A stretch of 64,000 nt of DNA, from the NCBI RefSeq assembly GCF_028751195.1, contig NZ_CP066784.1, forward strand, positions 1,674,001 to 1,738,000, written 5' to 3'. This document shows, in pieces, positions 53,446-62,100 of this stretch (positions are counted from its first letter, which is position 1; every line of letters starts with the position of its first letter). This stretch comes from Alicyclobacillus sp. ALC3 (GTDB lineage Bacteria > Bacillota > Bacilli > Alicyclobacillales > Alicyclobacillaceae). The notes below the pieces were generated by a model, which was not told the DNA's origin, did no database searches, and saw nothing but the letters and a program-made list of their open reading frames with translations. Both the position numbers and the translations under genes were made by a program.

Positions 53446-55030
53446 GTACGTTCACTCTCCGTTCCCGCACCTGCTGCGACGGCCTGTACGACGATTGCGG
53501 CGCCAGCTCAGCGGCAGGCGCACGCACGGCTACGAAGACAGCACGACTGGGTTCTCCGAGCCACACCAGCCACAGATACAACCGCGCTGCGACTGCCGGT
53601 GCGAACCGCCGCACTAGCGCGAGAGCAAAAGTGGATGCGACGGCTACGCCAAGAAACACCGCCGTCATGACCTGTGCGCCTGGGTGAAGGCCGGCGCTTG
53701 ACACCCCGCCATGCAACAGGTCCGTGATGCCCACCTGTACGAGCATGAACACTGCCAACACCGCAGCCGTGAGGCCAAGCGCAATCACGCGCATGCTCGT
53801 TTGCCCTGCGGCAGTCACAATCTGCCGCAGGGCCAGGGTGACACTCCAGGCAAGTAGCGCTGCACTGAGGATGCGGTCACTGTGCAGCCCCGTCAGTGCT
53901 ACGTAGATGACACCAAATGCCGCTCCACCGAGGGCAGCGAAAGTAAACGCCAGCAGGTGCGACGACTCGGGCTTGTCGGAGTCCACGGCCATCGCCTTCG
54001 AACCGGATTTCGCCAGAGGTTTCGTCACTGCTGAGCCGGATTGCAAGAACAAAGTAGACTTGAAGAACCCGTGCAAAATGAGGTGAATGATAGCAGCTGT
54101 ATACGCTCCAATTGCGCACTGCAGCAACATGAATCCCATCTGGGCCATGGTCGAACCGATGAGCTGGCGCTTGTAATCCGCGTGCACCAGCGCCACACCG
54201 GCACCACGCAAGATGGAAAGCACGGCTACCGCGAACAGGAGCCAGACTGCCCAGCCGTTGTGAAAGGCTGGCGAGAACCGTGCCAGCAAGATGCCGCCCA
54301 TGTTCACAAAACCGGCGTGCATCACAGCCGAGACCGGCGTCGGCGCGGCAACGCTGTCCAGCAGCCAGCGCGCAAACGGCCACTGAGCAGCGGGAGCAAT
54401 AGCCGCCGCCACAAGCAAACCGTCGAACACGAACGAAGAACCGAGCGGCAGGTGCGCGTGCGTGAGCAACCAGAACGCTGCGGTCAGCGACCACGTGTGC
54501 GTCGCCGCGTGCAGCCAGAGTGCGACTGCGATCAGCGCCGCAATCCCAACCCCGAGCATGACGAGCGTCTCCCGGCTGGCAACCACCGCATCCCGGCCGC
54601 GGGTAGTCAGCCGCTGCAACAGGGACAGTCCAACCACCGCCGCGGTCCACCCGACAACCAGCCAGCGCAGGTCATTCACCAACCAAAGCTCGGCGAGCAC
54701 GTCGAGGACGATGGTCAAAACCAAGAAGTATTTGCGGTACGCGGCACTTCCAAGCAAGTATCGGACCGAAAACTTCTCCACCACCAATGCGAGCAGTGTC
54801 ACATACACGGCGAACACCCAACCGAGTCGGGTTGTGGCCCAAGGCCCCATGTGCGCGTGTCCCGCAGCCATGCTGAGGCTAGCAACGGCGATGACAAACG
54901 GGATCGCAAAGAGGTTCGCATGCACCCGGATGTACCGCAGCGGTACGCGATGTGCCAGGAACAGCAGTCCGCTCACGGCCGTGAGGCCAAGCGAAGCCAA
55001 GTATGCGACAAGGAAGACTGATGCGCTCAC
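53432..55030 (-). CDS. dabB: DabB-type membrane subunit (NADH dehydrogenase subunit 5-like)
   Basis: A 532-aa integral membrane protein of the proton-translocating NuoL/MrpA family, 13-14 helices. AFWLLTHAHLPLGSSFVFDGL, MHAGFVNMGGILLARFSP and LVHADYKRQLIGSTMAQMGFMLLQC carry the conserved Lys and His residues of antiporter-like subunits. In DAB systems it uses the proton gradient to drive DabA. GTG at 55030 follows GAGAGGAGAG. It overlaps dabA and is preceded by the small gene at 55082, so the operon order is 55672 gene, dabB, dabA. Confidence 0.93.
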   Translation of the reverse strand: MSASVFLVAYLASLGLTAVSGLLFLAHRVPLRYIRVHANLFAIPFVIAVASLSMAAGHAHMGPWATTRLGWVFAVYVTLLALVVEKFSVRYLLGSAAYRKYFLVLTIVLDVLAELWLVNDLRWLVVGWTAAVVGLSLLQRLTTRGRDAVVASRETLVMLGVGIAALIAVALWLHAATHTWSLTAAFWLLTHAHLPLGSSFVFDGLLVAAAIAPAAQWPFARWLLDSVAAPTPVSAVMHAGFVNMGGILLARFSPAFHNGWAVWLLFAVAVLSILRGAGVALVHADYKRQLIGSTMAQMGFMLLQCAIGAYTAAIIHLILHGFFKSTLFLQSGSAVTKPLAKSGSKAMAVDSDKPESSHLLAFTFAALGGAAFGVIYVALTGLHSDRILSAALLAWSVTLALRQIVTAAGQTSMRVIALGLTAAVLAVFMLVQVGITDLLHGGVSSAGLHPGAQVMTAVFLGVAVASTFALALVRRFAPAVAARLYLWLVWLGEPSRAVFVAVRAPAAELAPQSSYRPSQQVRERRVNVHDVV

Positions 55031-55081
55031 TGCGGTCGACTCTCCTCTCTACTCCCAAGCTGGTCCGGAGCGGTCCGACAA

Positions 55082-55672
55082 CTAAATCTGTTCGCAGACA
55101 CCCTCGGCCGGACGGTACACAAATCCGGAGACCTGTACCGAGTCGGGCAGCAGCGGGTGGTCTGAACCCACCTGAACCGTTTGCTTGACTCGCTGGCGGA
55201 TGTCACCAGTGCCAAACCACTCATCGGGATGAACATTCAGGACGTGTTGCATCAGGTACTGAGCGGCCTCTGCAGCGGGCGATTCGCTGAGCTGACCTCT
55301 GAACACAGGCTGTGACGAGACAGTACTCCTGTCGTAGCCCACAACTACTACCTCCACAGCGCCCGAAGTGCAGGCGACACTTGCGACGATGCTTCTCATC
55401 AAGGAGCCGTAGGCGTCCCAGATCCAAGCGTCTGCGCAGCGCAACACCTCAAGGCGCACGTAGCCAGACTTCCCTTCAAGGGGGCCGGACTCCACAGCGC
55501 CGGGCTTCAGCTCGCGGGGGCCGGACTCCACTCGGACGCGGCCGCTGGGAGCGCCCGAGGAAACGAGCTCTTGGACAGCGGTCTCAAACCGTTGATCGTC
55601 CGCAATATCTTGGATCAGAATCACTGTGCCAGTGTCGTCCTTAGCGTCGGTTCGTAAAATTTGAGTCGTCAA
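55082..55672 (-). CDS. Unknown protein, first gene of the dab operon
   Basis: A 196-aa soluble protein I cannot assign to a family. It has alternating strand and helix (GTVILIQDIADDQRFETAVQEL; GYVRLEVLRCADAWIWDAYG; AVEVVVVGYDRS; AEAAQYLMQHVLNVHPDEWF). A Pro/Gly-rich repeat, ESGPRELKPGAVESGPLEGK, lies at about 49-68. The TTG at 55672 has GGGAG about 9 bases upstream; the open frame to 55756 runs through the terminator hairpin and is rejected. It starts 51 bases before dabB's reading region, and its position suggests a role in carbon uptake or its control, perhaps carbonic-anhydrase-like, but no zinc motif is visible. Confidence 0.68.
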   Translation of the reverse strand: MTTQILRTDAKDDTGTVILIQDIADDQRFETAVQELVSSGAPSGRVRVESGPRELKPGAVESGPLEGKSGYVRLEVLRCADAWIWDAYGSLMRSIVASVACTSGAVEVVVVGYDRSTVSSQPVFRGQLSESPAAEAAQYLMQHVLNVHPDEWFGTGDIRQRVKQTVQVGSDHPLLPDSVQVSGFVYRPAEGVCEQI

Positions 55673-55722
55673 GTCAACCGTCTCCCTTCCCACATGGATA
55701 GCCGTCAAACGGCCGGGGGTAC

Positions 55723-55800
55723 AAAAAAACCGGAGAGCAGTGTGCCAGGCTGGCACTTGCCTCCGGTTTGTGTCGGGCTCCCCTCACTAGGGGGTTCCCG
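55723..55800 (-). terminator. Terminator-like attenuator in the dab leader
   Basis: On the minus strand two hairpins come in series. The first is GGG-AA-CCCCC ... GGGG-AG-CCC (55775-55800). The second has outer arms AAACCGGAG/CTCCGGTTT (55727-55735 and 55761-55769), an inner stem TGTGCCA/TGGCAC, and seven T (55729-55723). It stands between the DUF2294 gene and the dab operon. Only about 50 bases separate it from the first dab start and no promoter is visible there, so transcription of dab probably passes through it. It may end the DUF2294 transcript, or act as a conditional attenuator. Confidence 0.65.
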
Positions 55801-55846
55801 CTCACCTACCTCAGAACGATCCACAATCGGTGCAAAACTATCAGGA

Positions 55847-56194
55847 CTAGGCGACTTCGCGATCGAGCATAAACACCATCACGCGCTCCCCCGTGCGGGT
55901 GCTGACGTCGGTGAAAAAACTCTGGACGGTGGCGCCCGTGATTTCGCCCATCAAGGCGTTCAACTGCGTGATCCCGGACTCCACCAGGTCTTGCCTCAAT
56001 CGCTTTACGGACAGAAGTCCTTCCCTCGTTTTCGCCAGTTCCTGCTCCGCGGGCGTGAGAACCCCTTGCAGACTGACGATCACCATGTTGCGCAACAAGT
56101 CGGTTTTTACCAGAACAGACCCGCGCCCGAGGAATTCCTTCTCCCACTGGGTGAGCGATTTGCTGATGCGGTCTTCGATTGCTCCCTTTGGCAC
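55847..56194 (-). CDS. DUF2294 domain protein
   Basis: A 115-aa protein of DUF2294. It reads ISKSLTQWEKEFLGRGSVLV, NMVIVSLQGVLTPAEQEL, and GITQLNALMGEITGATVQSFFTDVS, ending VMVFMLDREVA, all as in that family (GRGP, GVLTxxE, TG motifs). Function is unknown. ATG at 56212 has no ribosome binding site; GGAGG at 56197-56206 fits a GTG at 56194, which starts PKGAIEDRISK. It lies upstream of the dab operon on the same strand. Co-location suggests a link with bicarbonate transport, perhaps regulatory. Confidence 0.78.
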   Translation of the reverse strand: MPKGAIEDRISKSLTQWEKEFLGRGSVLVKTDLLRNMVIVSLQGVLTPAEQELAKTREGLLSVKRLRQDLVESGITQLNALMGEITGATVQSFFTDVSTRTGERVMVFMLDREVA

Positions 56195-56212
56195 AGGTCC
56201 ACCTCCAGACAT

Positions 56213-56286
56213 AAAAAAATCGGTATACCTCCGCCACGTCGTGGCGAGGACACCGATGTATCTGCGTCAGCCTCGCGAATTGTCAA
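56213..56286 (-). promoter_or_regulatory. Promoter and overlapping terminator-like hairpin before the DUF2294 gene
   Basis: Minus-strand TTGACA (56286-56281) and GATACA (56262-56257) stand 18 bases apart. Immediately downstream is a stem ATCGGT ... ACCGAT (56219-56257) with a strong inner stem CCTCGCCAC/GTGGCGGAGG and seven T (56219-56213), directly at the gene start. Either it ends transcripts from the right, or it is an attenuator for the DUF2294/dab unit. Confidence 0.5.
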
Positions 56287-56692
56287 GTTCAGCGCCTCTC
56301 ACACAGACTTCAAATCTGTAATGCCAGACAGCCTAGATAGGACAAATCGCGATTCCCCAGATCCTTCGGTATATCGTTATGTATAAGACTACCTAACGAA
56401 ACGGCGTAGTGTCAAGAGATGTGAGGGGACACGCTTTGTGCATCGAGCGGGTGAGGGTGTCGGGCGGACGGGGGCGGCGGGAGGCGGGTGGGTGGGTGAG
56501 GCGCTTGGGTGAGGCGCTCGGGGGCGCAGACCGATAAACCGCGGTCACCCTGCATGCTAGGACTCCCCGAGTATGGGCGGCCGGGTGAGGGGCGGGGCGG
56601 GTAAGGCCCGCCGCCGCGTAGCGCCATTGATGGGAAAATAGCCGTCTGCGGCTATTTTCATCATAATTTGTGCTCCGCAGGAGCATGAGGGA

Positions 56693-57125
56693 TTTTGGCG
56701 CTATCCGACAGTGAACCACGCCCGCACTGCGCCATTTTGGCGCTATCCGACACCGGATCACCCACGCTTTGCGCCATTTTGGCGCTATCCGTTGCCATTG
56801 CGCCATTTTGGCGCTATCGGACACCGGAACACCCACGCTTTGCGCCATTTTGGCGCTATCCGTTGCCATTGCGCCATTTTGGCGCTATCGGACACCGGAA
56901 CACCCACGCTTTGCGCCATTTTGGCGCTATCCGTTGCCATTGCGCCATTTTGGCGCTATCCGACATCGGAACACCCACGCATTGCGCCATTTTGGCGCTA
57001 TCCGTTGCCATTGCGCCAATTTGGCGCTATCCGACATCGGAACACCCACGCTTTGCGCCATTTTGGCGCTATCCGTTGCCATTGCGCCATTTTGGCGCTA
57101 TCCGACATCGGAACACCCACGCATT
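56693..57125. repeat. Array E: eleven hairpin cores GCGCCA-TTT-TGGCGC
   Basis: Eleven full cores with arms GCGCCA/TGGCGC and a TTT (once AAT) loop, each followed by TATCC or TATCGG, plus a partial one at 56693. Short (TATCCGTTGCCATT) and long (TATCGGACACCGGAACACCCACGCTTT) spacers alternate strictly, so steps are 29 and 42 bp and the dimer is 71 bp. The core is the same as in array D 46 kb away. It lies 322 bases after the jetD end. The region 56287-56692 and 57126-57320 holds no gene I can support; GCCGGACGCCGGATGCCGGA runs occur at 57223-57250. Confidence 0.95.
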
Positions 57126-57322
57126 ACCCCGATTGACGTAACCGGTCGTTGGGTACCACCCGGCACCGGATACAGGTTCGAGTATCGATCGACTTGCGGT
57201 CAACTTGCGTATCCTTGGATGCCGGACGCCGGACGCCGGATGCCGGACGCCGACTCGAGCCCTCATTGCAATCTCTCCCTTCCGGGATCAGAATCGCATA
57301 GCGCTGCGAGGAGGAGCGCCGT

Positions 57323-57420
57323 CGCCTGGGTCCCATCGCCTGGGTCCCATCGCCTGGGTCCCATCGCCTGGGTCCCATCGCCTGGGTCCCATCGCCTGGG
57401 TCCCATCGCCTGGGCCCCTC
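57323..57420. repeat. 14-bp repeat before the jetD end
   Basis: Six to seven copies of CGCCTGGGTCCCAT, the last ones degenerate (CGCCTGGGCCCC). It ends about 28 bases before the jetD stop. Confidence 0.9.
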
Positions 57421-57447
57421 GCCTAGGCCCGTCGCATCACCGCGACA

Positions 57448-59091
57448 TCACCCGCTGAAGTTCCAGTAGTCCGCGATCAACTTGGCGGCTAGGTTCTCCT
57501 GAAACACCTTGCGGCCACAGCGCAGCATCTCCGCGCGCAAACAAAGGGGTTCCTCTTCCGTTGAGAGCGCCGAATGAGCGGCGTACAAGCTCCCGTTCGC
57601 TGTCGTTTCGCCGAGGTCGCGGGACGGCTCATCCGCGATCTCCCATGGCAGTAGACGACTCGTCAATTGCCGCAATTCGGTCTCCGATAGGCAGGGGCTA
57701 TCGTCGCGCAGCCCCTCCAAGTAGTCCGGCGCGGACATCCGCCACGGCCGGAGTTGCCCATGGCACCGCAAGGCTAAGTTCTCCGCGATCTGCAGACCTT
57801 TGACATCCATGTCACCACTGTAGTAGATGATCCCGCCCGCTTCACAGACGGCATCACATAGGCGCAAGGCTGCGATCGACGGTTGACCACTTGGGCACAT
57901 GATTGGGTGTGGCAACGGCCGCTGTGTCGCACGCGCGCTGTCAATAATAGCGCCGAAGATGGAGGGGTTCTCGACAGCGAATACGACACGAGGAATCCCA
58001 ACGGAGTGCTCGCCGCCGCTGGCAGGAAGGATGCCGAGGTCAAGTGAAGAGACCGTAAAGAGCGTGAGGGCAATCGGCGTGATCGAGAGACCCGGCCAGC
58101 CGGCGACATAGACTGTGGAACTGATGTCGTCAAGGGTGACGCCAAACCGCTCATACACACTACGGATGGATTCACTTGACAGGTCGATACCGGACTCCGA
58201 ATCTTGTTCGCCAGTCGATGTATCGTCGCGATCACGTTGGAGACGAGCCGCCACACCCACCTCGAGCTCGCTCTGCTGCATAGTCCCTCCATCCGCTTGT
58301 TGAGCGTGCAACATGCCCCACAGGAATAGCCGACCTGCCAACGCATTTGTGTCGAGCCCATGCGGGTCCCCCATCACTTCAGCAGCGAGGATGGGCAGGC
58401 GGATGCCAGGCCGGCTTTCGCTGCTTTCGCTCGCCCTGCTTTCGCTCGCCTGGCTTGCGCTCGCGTAGCTTGCATCCGTGTGGCTTTCGCTCGACTGGCC
58501 CTGATTTGCGCCGAGCTGGCCTACGCCGAGTTGGCCTTCCCCCTCATGCTCTGCAGTGCCGACTCCGGATTGCCGCATTTGGCGTTCAAGCGCCGCGAGT
58601 GCGTGAGCGACAGATTGGCTTGTTCCAGTGGCCGGATCATAATCCTCCTGGAAACAGCGGAGAAAAGTACGATAGCCAAGTGGACGGCGCAAAGGGTTCC
58701 CCATCGCCCTCATCCACTCCTCGAGTCGTGTGTCGTCCGCCAACGACTGCGCCCACTCGACAAACCTGTGGTAACGTTCAGCTTCTGCGGCCTTTACTGC
58801 GCGAGCTGGTGTGAGGTCGTCCGGATACAGTTGCGTCAGGCATTCTTCCAAGGACACCGCGAAACGGGAGTCCTGCAGGGCCCGGTCTACCTCGGGCAGA
58901 GAAATCGTCACGCGAGTTTGACCGTGCAGGTTCAACGCCAATAGTCCGGCGAGGGCCTCCCGCTCTTCCGCGGTGACGTCCGAGAGCGACACGCGTCCTG
59001 CAACCCGTCCAAGCGAAACATACTTCTGCAGAACCAGCGGCCACAACCGTGCAAACCCAGGTTTGTGGAGAAAAGCATCGAGATCGCTCAT
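57448..59091 (-). CDS. jetD: Wadjet anti-plasmid system, JetD-type Toprim nuclease
   Basis: A 547-aa protein of the TIGR02679 family (DUF3323 plus DUF2399), the nuclease of type II Wadjet systems, which cleave small closed circular DNA. The C-terminal Toprim part shows VVFAVENPSIFGAIIDSA (catalytic Glu), CPSGQPSIAALRLCD, and IIYYSGDMDVKGLQIAENL (the DxD). A Gly/Ser-rich, repeat-rich insert (ASASQASESRASESSESR) lies in the middle (about 215-235), made by short repeats. ATG at 59091 follows GGAGGGG. It is the last gene in the row jetB, jetC, jetD, with 99 bases of CCCAG repeat between jetC and jetD. Confidence 0.92.
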   Translation of the reverse strand: MSDLDAFLHKPGFARLWPLVLQKYVSLGRVAGRVSLSDVTAEEREALAGLLALNLHGQTRVTISLPEVDRALQDSRFAVSLEECLTQLYPDDLTPARAVKAAEAERYHRFVEWAQSLADDTRLEEWMRAMGNPLRRPLGYRTFLRCFQEDYDPATGTSQSVAHALAALERQMRQSGVGTAEHEGEGQLGVGQLGANQGQSSESHTDASYASASQASESRASESSESRPGIRLPILAAEVMGDPHGLDTNALAGRLFLWGMLHAQQADGGTMQQSELEVGVAARLQRDRDDTSTGEQDSESGIDLSSESIRSVYERFGVTLDDISSTVYVAGWPGLSITPIALTLFTVSSLDLGILPASGGEHSVGIPRVVFAVENPSIFGAIIDSARATQRPLPHPIMCPSGQPSIAALRLCDAVCEAGGIIYYSGDMDVKGLQIAENLALRCHGQLRPWRMSAPDYLEGLRDDSPCLSETELRQLTSRLLPWEIADEPSRDLGETTANGSLYAAHSALSTEEEPLCLRAEMLRCGRKVFQENLAAKLIADYWNFSG

Positions 59092-59152
59092 GTTATCCCC
59101 TCCGCAGCACCGCGATCAGGCGACAGCACAACGCCAACGCCCGAGAGCGCCC

Positions 59153-59190
59153 AGCCCAGCCCAGCCCAGCCCAGCCCAGCCCAGCCCAGC
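59153..59190. repeat. CCCAG pentamer repeat between jetC and jetD
   Basis: Seven copies of CCCAG directly after the jetC stop (59191). It lies in the leader of jetD, 60 bases before the jetD ribosome binding site. Confidence 0.9.
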
Positions 59191-62100
59191 CTAGTCTACC
59201 GAAACAGCAGCTTCCCGCGCGCTGTCCCAATCACCGTCTGTGACCAGGCTCCTGCGAGTACCGTTCCAGTAGTACGGGAAGAGCGTGACAAAGTGCGCGT
59301 CGTTCGGCCGATGGATCTCGTAGATCGACAGCGCCGGCACCGTCTCGTAGCAGCCCCACAGGACCTGACTTGTCATCATGTAGTCGAAGTCCATGTCCGT
59401 GATGAGCTCGAACATGTCCTTCAAGTTGTCTTCATCGACGCCCGCGAACGCCTCGTCGAGCGCGATGATGCGCGGCGCTGTCAGGTGTGAGTCCTTGTAG
59501 CGCGAGTCGGCCGCCGCGAACAAGGGAATGTACATCGCCATCGCCTTCTCGCCGCCGCTCATCACGTTGAAGCGCGCATCTGTGAGCTCGCGCCGGGGCG
59601 AATCGCCCTTTTTGTGGAACAGCGTAAACGTGAACCACTGGCGGTAGTCGAGCAACTCACCGATCGCTTGGCGCAAGCTGGTCCCGTCCTCCGCCGCCTG
59701 CTTCGCCCAGTCGATGCGCGATTTGAAGTGCGCCATCATCTCTTCGACTTCGTCCTGGCGCAGCGCATCGGTCGACTTGCGCAGGAGCGCCAGCAGCTTG
59801 TCCGTGTCGAGCTCGCGCTCGTTTTGCGCCGGGCGCGGCGACCACGCAAGTGAGAGGATGAGCCCACTTGACGTTCGGCGGGCCGCCATGAACCGGTTCA
59901 TCTGATCGACCCACTGTTCAGCCCGATTGATCCGATCACGAATCGCTCTTCCGACACTATGCAACAAAATCTGCTCATACAGCTCACGGTCTTTCTCGTC
60001 GATGAGCGCACTCTGCTGCTCTTCCATCTGCCGCAACTCCGCCGCCAACACAGCCGGCGTGATGGCACGACCACCGCGTCGCGACTCCACCATCATCCGG
60101 CCTGTCACCGCCTCCTCGAAGCGTTCGAGCCCGTATTCCACCAGCACAGTGCTCACTTTTGTGAACGTCTCGGTCAAGGCATCCCGCACTTGCTCTTCGC
60201 GCCGTTGCTCAAAGCGAGCGCGGAACTTGCGCATCACGACGCGCGCAAACCGTAGCCAGGCCTCAGCACCTGCGACAGACCAGTCGCTGCGGGCCAGCGA
60301 ATGAGCATCCAATCCATCCCGCTCGTCTCCCCCAACCTGGAGTTGCGTCCCGCTCTGCCGTGCCCTCGCCTCAAGGCGGGCGGCTGCCTCCGTGACCTCG
60401 CTGTCCTCGCCAACGTCGACCAAGTCAAGCGCCCAGTCGCTCTGCAGACGCCGCAGGGACAGAGTGAGCCCATGTGCCGCCGCTTCGACCGCTTCCGCTG
60501 CACGCTTAGCCTTCTCCTCGGCACCACCCACATCGCGATGCGCTACGCTCTCTGCCTCGCGCAGCCTGCCAGCTTCTTCCTTCGCGTGGTTGCGCGCTTG
60601 CCGCAGTTGCTCAATCCGCTCGTAGATGTCGTACATCCCGAGGTCCTCCAGCACCTTCCGGAGCGCTTCGACCTCGATGCGCACTTCCTCCACCTTCGCG
60701 CCAATCTCGCGAAGTGCCCGACGTTCCTCGCCAGCACGCGTGTCAGCCGCCGCTGCGTCAGCTGCTAGCCGGCTAAATTCCCCAGCCTTCGCCGTCGCGA
60801 CAGTCCACGTCGATCGCAATTCCGTGACGCGTCGCAGGTACCTTTCCATTGTCCGTCCGGCTTCTGAGAAGTCTTCCTCTGTCCGCAACCGTTGCCACAT
60901 GGACGCAAGCTCGTGGAACACCTGCTGCGCCTCACGCCAGAGTCGTTGCGCCTCTTTGAAGTGGTCGCTGGTGGCCAGCTCCTGTGCGATGGCGCGACTC
61001 AGGTCTACCTGTGCCCCGCGCAGCGCATCCGCCGCGACCTGCAGAGGTGTCTCCCTCGGCACGCTGTCGCGCTCGTCCGCGAGCACGTCGAGGTGTTCCT
61101 GCACCTCGGCAATGGCTTCGTCGAGTGTTTGCAGCCGATCCCGCAACGCCGCCAACTCCGCCTGCAGCTGCGCGATTGTCGCCAGCCGCGTCTGTCGGCG
61201 TGCCTCGGCGCCAATCCACTCCGCTCGCGGCTTGGCTTCGACTTGGCCGGACAATGGACCGATTCGGTAGCGCCCACGCGGGGACACTACGGCACCCCCC
61301 GGCAGCACATCTCCTACCCCGCCCGAGGCTCGAGAGTCACCTGCCGCAGGCGAGACGCTACCCGAGTCTGCCGCGATGCCTATGCCTGCGACGCTGCCTG
61401 TGCCGGTGGCGCTACCCGAGTCTGCGACGCTGCCTGTGCCTGCCGCGTCGTCATCAGCCTCCATGCGAATCGTGCGCAGCACGTCTTCCACCTGCGCAGC
61501 CGTCAGCCCACAGTCCGCTGGTGGCATTGGTGCGAGGTAGTCTGCCAGTGACGGGCCAGCTGCGAACTCGCGGCTCGGGACCATCACGGTGTCTTCGTCG
61601 TCGCCAGGGAGCTGCCAGCCGTCCGCCGCGATCCACGCATCGACTAGTCCGGCCCGCCACAGTGCTGTCTCAATCGCACCTCGCGTGGCGTCGTCTACCG
61701 TGTCCCGAAACTCACACACCGCGTACAACGGCGCACCAACCTTGGCAGCGTGTTCCGCTGCATCGACCCGCGCAAGCAGGTCGCCAAAGCCAACATCGCC
61801 AGCCTCGCCTGACGCCTGCGACGCGATGTTCGCTTTACGCCGCTGTCTGGCCCGCTCCGCTGCTTCACTGCGCGGGGGTTCCGGCTCGCGTTTGCTCTTC
61901 CAATCCCACAACTCTTTTTCCTTCTGCTCAATCTCGACGGTCAGCACCTGTCGCTCCTGCCCAAGTCGAGCCTCTTCGCGCTGCAGTTGCACGCGCGCTG
62001 TGTCAATGGTGCGGACAATCGGCTCAAGCACGTCGCTGTATGCCGTTTCCGGGTAACGGCGCAGGCGGCGCATCACGTCGTACCAGGTCTCGTCCGCCAC

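Noticed and set aside
56693..57141. Frames of 140-229 codons in array E
   Set aside because: Three overlapping frames translate the same hairpin unit; no start signals, and the same effect is seen in array D.
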